NCBI GenBank assembly: GCA_001874265.1
Contig: MPDD01000015.1
Location: 1 to 56,603, forward strand
Source: Bacteroidetes bacterium MedPE-SWsnd-G1
GTDB taxonomy: Bacteria; Bacteroidota; Bacteroidia; Flavobacteriales; Flavobacteriaceae
Length of the DNA stretch: 56,603 bases
Reading direction: 5' to 3'
The stretch's first letter is position 1. The number at the start of each line of letters is the position of its first letter. Position numbers and translations under genes: made by a program. Below the pieces are notes generated by a model. The model saw only the letters and a list, made by a program, of their open reading frames with translations, was not told the DNA's origin and did not search any database. Below, piece after piece: positions 17,321 through 25,849 of the stretch.

Positions 17321-18847
17321 TTAATGCTTAAAATGACGCGTTCCAGTCATTACCATAGCTAAATTATTTTCGTCGCAATAATCAATCGATAATTGATCTT
17401 TAATAGAGCCTCCTGGTTGAATAATTGCTTCAATTCCAGCCTTTTCTGCAATTTCTACACAATCTGGGAATGGGAAAAATGCATCACTCGCCATTACCGC
17501 GCCTTTCAAATCAAATTTAAAATGATTGGCTTTTGCAATTGCCTGTTCTAAAGCATCTACACGACTTGTTTGTCCTGTTCCACCAGCGCATAATTGTTTG
17601 TTTTTAACCAAGATAATAGTATTTGATTTTGTGTGCTTACAAATTTTAGATGCAAAAAGTAAATCTTCTATTTGAGTATCTGTTACAACTCTCTTAGTAA
17701 CGTTTTTTAAATCTTCTTTAGTATCTGTAACATTATTTGGATCTTGTGCTAAAACCCCATTTAACGCAGTTCTGTAACTAATATTCGGAAAATCAGCATC
17801 TTTCTGAACTAAAATAATTCTATTTTTCTTTCCTTTTAATATCGATAAAGCTTCGTCTGTAAAAGAAGGAGCAATTACAACCTCACAGAATAATTTGTGA
17901 ATTTCCGAAGCCGTTGCTTCATCAATTTCTTTATTTGCAATTAATACGCCGCCAAAAGCTGAAGTAGGGTCACCTGCTAAGGCATCAACATATGCTTTAG
18001 CCAATGTATCTCTTTGTGCAAATCCACAAGCGTTGTTGTGCTTTAAAATAGCAAACGTAGGGGCTTCATTTTTAAATTCACGAATAAGATTAACAGCAGC
18101 ATCAACATCTAATAAGTTATTGAATGATAATTCTTTACCATGCAATTGATCAAAAAGTTCTTCCAAATTACCATAAAAATATCCTTTTTGATGAGGGTTT
18201 TCTCCATATCGTAATTGTTTTACAGTATCAAAACTTTGTCTAAATGTTGGCTGATCATCATTTAAATAATTGAAAATAGCTGAGTCGTAATGACTAGAAA
18301 CGGCAAAAGATTTTGCAGAAAATGATTTGCGTTGTTCAATGGTTGTTGCTCCATTGTTTTCAGAAATAACACTTAAGAATTCATCATATTGCTCCATTGA
18401 TGAAACACAGATTACATCCTTGTAGTTTTTTGCAGCCGCTCTAATAAGTGAGATTCCACCGATATCAATTTTTTCAATAATATCTTGTTCGGATGCACCA
18501 CTTGCTACCGTTTTTTCAAACGGATATAAATCTACAATTACAATGTCAATTTCTGGAATTTCGAATTCTTCAATTTGAGATTGATCACCTGCATTATCTC
18601 TTCGGTTTAAAATTCCACCAAATACTTTTGGGTGTAATGTTTTTACACGTCCTCCAAGAATAGAAGGATAAGAGGTTAAATCTTCAACAGGAACAACATC
18701 TATTCCCATATCTTTAATAAATTTCTCTGTACCTCCGGTAGAGTAGATAGTTACGTTTAACTCATTTAATTTCTGAACAATAGGACCTAATCCGTCTTTG
18801 TGAAATACCGAAATTAATGCTGATTTTGCTGTTTTAGTAGTGCTCAT
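17321..18847 (-). CDS. purH: Bifunctional AICAR transformylase / IMP cyclohydrolase
   Basis: Catalyses the last two steps of purine synthesis, AICAR to FAICAR to IMP. The 508-residue protein has an MGS-like IMP cyclohydrolase domain (about 10-150; FHKDGLGPIV, STGGTEKFI) and an AICAR transformylase domain containing KHNNACG (the catalytic Lys-His motif), ATSEIHKLFCEV and the C-terminal VMTGTRHFKH. ATG 18847 was chosen over an upstream in-frame GTG at 18868 because the promoter's -7 box lies at 18870-18877, which would leave no leader for the longer form. It is followed closely by mreB. Confidence 0.96.
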   Translation of the reverse strand: MSTTKTAKSALISVFHKDGLGPIVQKLNELNVTIYSTGGTEKFIKDMGIDVVPVEDLTSYPSILGGRVKTLHPKVFGGILNRRDNAGDQSQIEEFEIPEIDIVIVDLYPFEKTVASGASEQDIIEKIDIGGISLIRAAAKNYKDVICVSSMEQYDEFLSVISENNGATTIEQRKSFSAKSFAVSSHYDSAIFNYLNDDQPTFRQSFDTVKQLRYGENPHQKGYFYGNLEELFDQLHGKELSFNNLLDVDAAVNLIREFKNEAPTFAILKHNNACGFAQRDTLAKAYVDALAGDPTSAFGGVLIANKEIDEATASEIHKLFCEVVIAPSFTDEALSILKGKKNRIILVQKDADFPNISYRTALNGVLAQDPNNVTDTKEDLKNVTKRVVTDTQIEDLLFASKICKHTKSNTIILVKNKQLCAGGTGQTSRVDALEQAIAKANHFKFDLKGAVMASDAFFPFPDCVEIAEKAGIEAIIQPGGSIKDQLSIDYCDENNLAMVMTGTRHFKH

Positions 18848-18869
18848 TTTGTGTGTTGTGTGTTTCACG

Positions 18870-18900
18870 CAAAACTACTAAAACTGATTAGGTTCTACAA
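18870..18900 (-). promoter_or_regulatory. Promoter of purH (and perhaps the mre cluster)
   Basis: The minus strand reads TTG (18900-18898), a 20-base spacer and TAGTTTTG (18877-18870), a good Bacteroidota-type promoter 22 bases before the ATG. Confidence 0.65.
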
Positions 18901-18905
18901 CCTAA
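18888..18905. promoter_or_regulatory. 7-bp inverted repeat over the purH -33 region
   Basis: TTAGGTT, a 4-base spacer, then AACCTAA is a perfect inverted repeat that covers the predicted -33 TTG of purH. It has no T run after it in either direction, so it is not a terminator for the GAF gene. Operator use is an inference. Confidence 0.4.
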
Positions 18906-18930
18906 AAATGTGTTAATTCAAACGTTACTT

Positions 18931-19383
18931 TTAAACAATTTTAGCCACTTGTTCACAAACAAATTCTAATAATTCTTCATCTTTTTTTGTAAAAGTATTG
19001 GGTGTATGGGAATCGATATCAATTTGCCCAATATTTTCTCTGTTTACAAAAATGGGAATCACAATTTCGGATTTTACTTTCCAACCGCAAGAAATATAAT
19101 TGTCTTGTTCAGAAACATCTTGAACTACAAAATTCTCATTACTAACGGCAACCTGTCCGCAAATTCCTTTTCCAAATGGAATAATTGTATGTTCGGTAGG
19201 TTCTCCGGTAAAAGGACCTAATTTTAATTCATTTTTATCTCCGTTCTTAAAATAAAATCCAACCCAGTCATAATAAGAAATAGAACTTTCTAAGTAATCG
19301 CAAATTTGTTGAAGCGTAGTGTTTTTATCGGTGTTCGATTCTAAGATTGATGTAATATTGTTTTTCAGTGCGTCGATTTCCAT
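18931..19383 (-). CDS. GAF-domain protein, free methionine-R-sulfoxide reductase-like
   Basis: A 150-residue single GAF domain of the YebR/fRMsr type, which in E. coli and yeast reduces free methionine-(R)-sulfoxide. The family core is clear: YDWVGFYF, IPFGKGICG, SEIVIPIF and IGQIDIDSH. Of the three cysteines used by E. coli fRMsr, two correspond here (C75 in GKGICG and C99 in YISCG). The position of the first resolving Cys is occupied by His65. It may still be active with the remaining pair, or be a ligand-binding protein. It diverges from xrtF, with only five bases between the two annotated starts. Confidence 0.8.
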   Translation of the reverse strand: MEIDALKNNITSILESNTDKNTTLQQICDYLESSISYYDWVGFYFKNGDKNELKLGPFTGEPTEHTIIPFGKGICGQVAVSNENFVVQDVSEQDNYISCGWKVKSEIVIPIFVNRENIGQIDIDSHTPNTFTKKDEELLEFVCEQVAKIV

Positions 19384-19388
19384 AATGA

Positions 19389-19967
19389 ATGCTTAAATTT
19401 GAGGCAAAACTAACTACTTTTTCGTTGAAAAAAAACAAAGTTGTCATACTATTTTTAGTCAAGTTTTTCTTGGTGTATTTTTCATTTACGGCTTTGTATT
19501 CGTGGTACTTAAGTAATACGCAACAAACAGATGATTTATTTGCCTGTTCACCTGTTACTACACTTGTCACTGATCATGCCGAATATGTTACTGAGTTGTT
19601 AGGTTACGACGTTTATACTGATCAAAATTTTGATGAACTTTCAATGATGTTCATGGTAAATGAAAGTTATGTAGTTAAAATTGTTGAAGGATGTACGAGT
19701 GTTAGTATTATGATTTTGTTCATGGCTTTTGTTGTTGCTTTTTCTGGGAGAATTAAAACAACAATTTTATACGTTTTGTTTGGACTTGTTTTGATTTATT
19801 TGGCAAATATTTTTAGAATTGTGTTGTTGTCGTTGGTGATATATCATCATCCTAGTTGGCAGAACTTTATGCATGATTTTGTCTTTCCTGCAATCATTTA
19901 TGGGATGGTATTCTTGTTGTGGTTAATATGGGTAAAAAAATATGCAACACTTCATAAAAACAAATGA
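19389..19967 (+). CDS. xrtF: Exosortase family protein XrtF
   Basis: A 192-residue polytopic membrane peptidase of the exosortase/archaeosortase family, which processes and anchors proteins with a C-terminal sorting tail. The catalytic triad is visible: C102 (EGCTS), R143 (NIFRIV) and H162 (NFMHDF). About five hydrophobic segments. It is short, like other F-type exosortases, and is followed immediately by its usual partner. ATG 19389 is used, but the predicted GAF promoter lies inside these first codons; TTG 19425 (before KKNKVVILF) would give a 180-residue protein and is a real alternative start. Confidence 0.87.
   Translation: MLKFEAKLTTFSLKKNKVVILFLVKFFLVYFSFTALYSWYLSNTQQTDDLFACSPVTTLVTDHAEYVTELLGYDVYTDQNFDELSMMFMVNESYVVKIVEGCTSVSIMILFMAFVVAFSGRIKTTILYVLFGLVLIYLANIFRIVLLSLVIYHHPSWQNFMHDFVFPAIIYGMVFLLWLIWVKKYATLHKNK
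19405..19439 (-). promoter_or_regulatory. Candidate promoter of the GAF gene
   Basis: The minus strand has TTTG at 19439-19436, a 23-base spacer and TAGTTTTG at 19412-19405, 22 bases upstream of the GAF start. Spacing is at the long end of the accepted range. The site overlaps the annotated N-terminal codons of xrtF. Confidence 0.4.
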
Positions 19968-20389
19968 AAAAAATAATTAAGTACAGTGTATTAGCAATTT
20001 TATTTCTGCTTCTTTTTTTTATAAGAGGGTTTGAAGATATACTCTTTTACGACCCTTTTATTCTTTATTTTGAGAATGATTATTTATTAGCGGAATTTCC
20101 AAGTGTTGATATGTCGAAGTTATTCCTTAGTATTTTATTTCGCTTTTCATTAAATGGTATTGTTTCAGTGTTGATTTTAAAGTTTGTTTTTAGCGAAACG
20201 GTTCAGTTGAAATTTTTAATCTGGTTGTATATCGTTTTCTTTATTGTTGCTGTATCGGTTTTTTTAATACAAGTGCAATCCGAATTTGGTAATGGTTATT
20301 TGTTTCCATTTTATGTTAGAAGACTATTGATCCATCCAATGCTATTAATTGTTTTGTTGCCTGTATATTTTGTGAAAAGAAATCATTGA
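19964..20389 (+). CDS. Exosortase-F system-associated membrane protein
   Basis: A 141-residue protein with about four hydrophobic segments and no catalytic motif. Its start overlaps the xrtF stop (ATGA), so the two are translationally coupled. In Flavobacteriia a small membrane protein of this kind regularly accompanies xrtF; its molecular role is unknown, perhaps as a subunit or substrate guide of the exosortase. The conserved-looking core is the loop FFIRGFEDILFYDPF followed by a stretch with MSKLFLSILFRFSLNG. Confidence 0.82.
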   Translation: MKKIIKYSVLAILFLLLFFIRGFEDILFYDPFILYFENDYLLAEFPSVDMSKLFLSILFRFSLNGIVSVLILKFVFSETVQLKFLIWLYIVFFIVAVSVFLIQVQSEFGNGYLFPFYVRRLLIHPMLLIVLLPVYFVKRNH

Positions 20390-20463
20390 GGATTAATTCA
20401 AAGAGATGTAATAATTTCCTTTATTTTCGTTCTAAACTATTATTCAACGTATAAATATTAATT

Positions 20464-20835
20464 ATGAAGAAACTTATGTATTCGTTAGTTCTAATTGTAG
20501 GGTTAACATTAATCGGTTGTAAATCGGAGAAAAAAGGAGAGCATTCTGATCACGAAATGGCAAAGGTAGAATATGTTTGCCCAATGGATTGTGAAGATGG
20601 AAAAACATACGCAGATAAAAATGATAAGTGTGGCGTTTGTAAAATGAAATTAGTAAAGAAAGAATCAGAAGGAAAGCATGAGCATGACAAAGAAGGAGAG
20701 CACAAAGATGGAAAGGAGCATTTAGATGATGATAGTCACGATGGTGAAGGGGAACATGAAGAAGGTTCTGAACATGATAAAGATGGCGAGCATCAAGGTG
20801 AAGAGAAAGGACATGATTCTGATGAAAACCACTAA
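20464..20835 (+). CDS. Lipoprotein with heavy-metal-binding domain and His-rich tail
   Basis: A 123-residue predicted lipoprotein (lipobox ending at C19). Residues 36-64 form a small zinc-ribbon-like heavy-metal-binding domain (C39-P-M-D-C43, C56-G-V-C59-K-M), of the type often fused to copper efflux proteins. Residues 70-123 are almost entirely His, Glu, Asp, Lys and Gly, a likely reservoir for divalent metal. Predicted to bind Cu, Zn or Ni at the envelope. No transporter or regulator gene adjoins it. It ends at a bidirectional terminator shared with groEL. Confidence 0.82.
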   Translation: MKKLMYSLVLIVGLTLIGCKSEKKGEHSDHEMAKVEYVCPMDCEDGKTYADKNDKCGVCKMKLVKKESEGKHEHDKEGEHKDGKEHLDDDSHDGEGEHEEGSEHDKDGEHQGEEKGHDSDENH

Positions 20836-20856
20836 TCAATAGCGTGAGGAAAAAAG

Positions 20857-20890
20857 AAACCCGATTTATTTAAAATAAATCGGGTTTTTA
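20857..20890. terminator. Bidirectional terminator between metal-binding lipoprotein and groEL
   Basis: A 13-bp stem (AAACCCGATTTAT and its complement, arms 20857-20869 and 20875-20887) with T runs on both strands, between two convergent genes. Confidence 0.88.
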
Positions 20891-20911
20891 ATTATCTATA
20901 GCGATTCGCCG

Positions 20912-22558
<1,647 letters not shown>

Positions 22559-22837
22559 TTAAACGATTGCGAAAATATCGCTCTCTCTCATTATTAAATA
22601 ATCGTTTCCTTCTACTGCTAATTCTGTTCCAGCGTACTTTCCGTATAAAACAGTGTCACCAACTTTAACCGTTAAAGGTTCGTCTTTAGTTCCTGTTCCT
22701 ACTGCTACTACAGTTCCTTTTTGTGGTTTTTCTTTTGCTGAATCTGGAATGATAATTCCACTTGCAGTTGTCGTTTCAGCTACAGCTGGCTCAACCAATA
22801 CTCGGTCTGCCAATGGTTTTATGTTTAATTTACTCAT
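22559..22837 (-). CDS. groS: Co-chaperonin GroES
   Basis: A 92-residue heptameric lid of GroEL. The opening strand [11 protein letters not shown], the mobile loop (about 17-32, with [14 protein letters not shown]) and the C-terminal roof and strand sequence with YLIMRESDI are all normal. No CIRCE (HrcA) element was found upstream. A sigma-54-like sequence is present instead (see 22881-22894). Confidence 0.98.
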   Translation of the reverse strand: MSKLNIKPLADRVLVEPAVAETTTASGIIIPDSAKEKPQKGTVVAVGTGTKDEPLTVKVGDTVLYGKYAGTELAVEGNDYLIMRESDIFAIV

Positions 22838-22880
22838 GTTGTGAATATTTTATTGTTTGATAATTCTTTCAAGGTTTTTT

Positions 22881-22894
22881 CCAAAAGTGTGCCA
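22881..22894 (-). promoter_or_regulatory. Sigma-54-like (-24/-12) sequence upstream of groES
   Basis: The minus strand reads TGGCACACTTTTGG, with a perfect -24 half (TGGCAC) and a poor -12 half (TGG where TTGC is expected). The implied start site would lie about 30 bases before the GroES ATG. The overlapping CACTTTTG is also one mismatch from the sigma-A -7 consensus, so the reading is ambiguous. Confidence 0.3.
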
Positions 22895-22918
22895 AATCAA
22901 TTTTGTATGACATAGTCA

Positions 22919-22955
22919 AAAAAAAATGCCAACGTGTCATTTACGTTGGCATTTT
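22919..22955 (-). terminator. Terminator of the miaB-secG operon
   Basis: A 13-bp inverted repeat (arms 22923-22935 and 22943-22955) has a run of T on the minus strand, 22 bases past the secG stop. It separates secG from groES. Confidence 0.85.
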
Positions 22956-22976
22956 ATATTGTATAATCTAAAAAGA

Positions 22977-23321
22977 TTATTGTACTGTGTCAGTTGGTGT
23001 TGTTGCAGCAGGTTCTGCTGGAACTTCCTGAGCATCTCTTTGATCTAATGTATTTTGAATAGTTGTATCAGTTGGAGCACTGTTTAAATTTGGTGATGCA
23101 AAATTAGATACTAAAATCAATAACAATAAAACAATAGATAATGTCCATGTACTCTTGTCTAAAAAGTTAGTTGTGTTTTGTACGCCACCTCCAACTGATT
23201 GAGATCCGCTTCCTCCAAAAGAAGAAGACAACCCTCCGCCTTTAGGGTTTTGTACCATTATAATTAATACAAGTAGCACGGCTACAATCATAATTAAAAC
23301 TAAAAATAGGCTATAACTCAT
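22977..23321 (-). CDS. secG: Preprotein translocase subunit SecG
   Basis: A 114-residue small subunit of the SecYEG channel. Two membrane helices (about 3-22 and 53-72) flank the conserved cytoplasmic loop MVQNPKGGGLSSSFGG. A Pro/Ala/Thr-rich C-terminal tail of about 40 residues follows, longer than in Proteobacteria but usual in Bacteroidota. Last gene of the miaB-sigma54-lptE-TPR-secG operon, three bases after the TPR gene, and ended by a strong terminator. Confidence 0.95.
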   Translation of the reverse strand: MSYSLFLVLIMIVAVLLVLIIMVQNPKGGGLSSSFGGSGSQSVGGGVQNTTNFLDKSTWTLSIVLLLLILVSNFASPNLNSAPTDTTIQNTLDQRDAQEVPAEPAATTPTDTVQ

Positions 23322-23324
23322 AAT

Positions 23325-24083
23325 TTATTTTTTATCTAATAATTTTATTGCTTTTATTCGGTTTGCAAAGAAACTACTTTTTTCTGGATATTTCAAACTT
23401 AAAATGCGATATGCTTTAATAGCATTTTCATATTTTTTTTGCTCTATATAAACCTGTGCAAGTGTCTCTGTCATAAGACTGTCGTAATCTGTTGATTCTT
23501 GCTTTACAATCGGAGAATTAGCTTCTTTATTTTTAACGGGTTTAATCTTAGGATTGGACGCGATAAACTTGTCAATTAAGTCAAATTTTGAGGTCGTTTT
23601 TTCTTTCTTCTCAGTTCTGTTAATAGGCTTTATAGTTCCTAACTGCAACCACTCTCCAAAAGAATGCGCCTCGTTACTTTTAAAATTTAAAGGCTTACCA
23701 ATTTCTAAGACTTCCTTTGGTTGATTAGAAATCTCTTCCGAATGTATTTTTGTTATTTTTTGGTGCAATGCTTTTACTATTTCAGCATCGATTACCTCGA
23801 TGTTTTCTAGTATGGTTTGCTCTTCAGTTAATAAATTAGAATTTTGAAATTTTGTCGAAGTGATAAAGTCAAATAAAATACTACGATCTGAAGTATGGGC
23901 AGCAGTTGTTTTTAAGGCTTGATTGTATTTATAACTATCTTGACTTTTTAATCCTTTTAAATGCAGTGCTCTTGCTGATTGAAAATAAGGGAAAGAATTG
24001 ATAATACTTTCCAATTCACTCGTTTGCTCTTTAGATATTACTGCTGGGTTATTAATTAAGTATGTATAGTTTTGTATATTCAT
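23325..24083 (-). CDS. TPR-containing protein of unknown function
   Basis: A 252-residue soluble protein without signal peptide. The N-terminal part (YLINNPAVISKEQ...FPYFQSARALHLKGLK) is predicted helical. The middle is Lys/Glu/Ser-rich and probably disordered. The C-terminal 50 residues contain a TPR-like helix pair (QVYIEQKKYENAIKAYRIL then YPEKSSFFANRI). Function is not known; its fixed place between lptE and secG suggests a role in envelope protein or LPS traffic. Its start directly abuts the lptE stop, so translation is probably coupled. Confidence 0.7.
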   Translation of the reverse strand: MNIQNYTYLINNPAVISKEQTSELESIINSFPYFQSARALHLKGLKSQDSYKYNQALKTTAAHTSDRSILFDFITSTKFQNSNLLTEEQTILENIEVIDAEIVKALHQKITKIHSEEISNQPKEVLEIGKPLNFKSNEAHSFGEWLQLGTIKPINRTEKKEKTTSKFDLIDKFIASNPKIKPVKNKEANSPIVKQESTDYDSLMTETLAQVYIEQKKYENAIKAYRILSLKYPEKSSFFANRIKAIKLLDKK

Positions 24084-24593
24084 CTACCACTGAGCAACCG
24101 ATGCGTTAAAAATATCTTGAGTAATTCTTTCGAATATTACTTGAAAAGCTTCATCCAATACGCCACCAACCAATTGCGCATTGGCATCATAATCATGATA
24201 AAAAGAAAAACTTTGTTCAAAATCCTTATCTTCTTCATATTTGTTTACGTAACGAACCTGAATTGTAATTGTAAGTCTGTTTTGCGCTGCAGTTTGCTCT
24301 GCTGTAGCCGTCATTGGATTAATTCTGTATCCAGTTATTTCACCAGAAAAGTGTACATCGCCTCCGCTTTTAACCATGTCTAGATTTGTTTGACTGATAA
24401 AAATATCTTGCAAAGCAATAGTAAAAGCCTGGCTCAAGCTTGGTTCAATCAATCGAGCATTATTAGGAAAATAATCTACCTGGACTGTTTTTACTCTGTT
24501 ATCTAAATTTACACCTCCAAAAGAGTAAATGCCACAACTGATAAGACTTAATAAAAGAATAGTTGAGGCTAATAGTTGAAGTTTACTTTTCAT
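24084..24593 (-). CDS. lptE: LPS assembly lipoprotein LptE
   Basis: A 169-residue outer membrane lipoprotein that plugs the LptD barrel in LPS export. The lipobox LSLISC gives Cys20. The Bacteroidota LptE pattern follows: IYSFGGVNL, then a TVQVDYFPNNARL strand and LSQAFTIALQDIFISQT. Length is normal. It sits in one operon with the sigma-54 activator (14-base gap) and the TPR protein (no gap). No lptD is in the window. Confidence 0.88.
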   Translation of the reverse strand: MKSKLQLLASTILLLSLISCGIYSFGGVNLDNRVKTVQVDYFPNNARLIEPSLSQAFTIALQDIFISQTNLDMVKSGGDVHFSGEITGYRINPMTATAEQTAAQNRLTITIQVRYVNKYEEDKDFEQSFSFYHDYDANAQLVGGVLDEAFQVIFERITQDIFNASVAQW

Positions 24594-24607
24594 ATTTAGA
24601 ACTGATC

Positions 24608-25846
24608 TTATAAGTCGTATTGTTTAATTTTTCGGTATAAAGTACGTTCACTAATACCTAATTCTTTTGCAGCTAATTTACGTTTTCCTTTGTTACGTTC
24701 AAGAGATTTCTTAATCATTTCAAATTCTTTATCCTGCAACGATAGCGATTCGTCTTCGGTAATAGTTTCAGCAAAATCATACGTTGGCGTTTCTTCAGTA
24801 TATTTTTCTTCAGGATATACCACTTCAACGGTGTTTTCTACAGCTTTAAAATTCTCCTGTTCATTTGCAATTTTTTCAATCAAATGTTGATTTTTTTCTT
24901 GGAACTGAACATTGTTTCCATCTTGCATTAAATCGAGCGTTAATTTTTTAAGGTCGTTAATATCATTACGCATATCAAATAAAATCTTGTACATAATTTC
25001 ACGCTCATTGGCAAAATCAGAATTCGATTTAGAATCTTCGATTACTGAAGGAAGATTTCTGCTTATTTGAGGAAGGTATTGTGCGAGTTTAATAGAATCT
25101 ACACTTCTATCTTCTTCTACAACAGATATTTGTTCTGCAATATTTCTTAATTGTCTAATGTTTCCAGGAAAATTATAATTCAATAATAAATTCACAGCGT
25201 CATCTGTCAATCTAATCGTAGGCATGCTGTATTTTTGAGCAAAGTCTGAAGCAAATTTTCTAAATAATAAATGAATATCATCCTTTCTAGTTCTAAGCGG
25301 AGGCAGTTCAATTTCAATAGTGCTCAATCTGTAGTATAGGTCTTCTCTAAACTTACCTTTTTCAATGGCCTCCATCATTTTTAAATTCGTTGCCGCAACA
25401 ATTCTAACATTTGTTTTTTGAACTTTACTTGATCCTACTTTTATAAATTCACCATTTTCTAAAACCCTTAGTAAACGAACTTGCGTAGTAAGTGGTAATT
25501 CTCCAACTTCATCTAAAAAAATTGTTCCACCATCCGCTACTTCGAAATATCCATTTCTAGTAGAGGTGGCCCCAGTAAAGGCTCCTTTTTCGTGTCCGAA
25601 TAATTCAGAATCTATGGTTCCTTCTGGAATTGCACCACAATTTACCGCAATATATTTTGCATGTTTACGATGCGATAAGGCATGTATAATTTTGGGTATA
25701 CTTTCTTTTCCAACACCACTTTCCCCTGTAACTAATACAGAAATATCAGTTGGAGCTACACGAACGGCTTTAGAAAGCCCCCTGTTTAGATGAGGGTCAC
25801 TTCCTATAATTCCAAAACGCTGTTTTATGTTTTGTAATGATTCCAT
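24608..25846 (-). CDS. Sigma-54-dependent transcriptional activator without receiver domain
   Basis: A 412-residue bacterial enhancer-binding protein. The AAA+ domain starts almost at the N-terminus: Walker A GESGVGKE (41-48), the sigma-54 contact loop GAFTGA (88-93), Walker [12 protein letters not shown] (106-116) and the R-finger region [11 protein letters not shown]. After a poorly conserved, probably coiled-coil linker (about 270-375), a Fis-type helix-turn-helix closes the protein ([19 protein letters not shown], about 389-407). There is no receiver, GAF or PAS domain, so input must come by level, by the linker or by partner proteins. Between miaB (3-base gap) and lptE. Confidence 0.93.
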   Translation of the reverse strand: MESLQNIKQRFGIIGSDPHLNRGLSKAVRVAPTDISVLVTGESGVGKESIPKIIHALSHRKHAKYIAVNCGAIPEGTIDSELFGHEKGAFTGATSTRNGYFEVADGGTIFLDEVGELPLTTQVRLLRVLENGEFIKVGSSKVQKTNVRIVAATNLKMMEAIEKGKFREDLYYRLSTIEIELPPLRTRKDDIHLLFRKFASDFAQKYSMPTIRLTDDAVNLLLNYNFPGNIRQLRNIAEQISVVEEDRSVDSIKLAQYLPQISRNLPSVIEDSKSNSDFANEREIMYKILFDMRNDINDLKKLTLDLMQDGNNVQFQEKNQHLIEKIANEQENFKAVENTVEVVYPEEKYTEETPTYDFAETITEDESLSLQDKEFEMIKKSLERNKGKRKLAAKELGISERTLYRKIKQYDL

Positions 25847-25849
25847 AGC

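Noticed and set aside
18848..18930. Purine riboswitch in front of purH
   Set aside because: The promoter leaves a leader of only about 15 bases, too short for an aptamer; only a 7-bp hairpin is present, upstream of the start site.
22838..22922. CIRCE/HrcA operator before groES
   Set aside because: The expected TTAGCACTC-N9-GAGTGCTAA repeat or a recognisable variant is absent on both strands.
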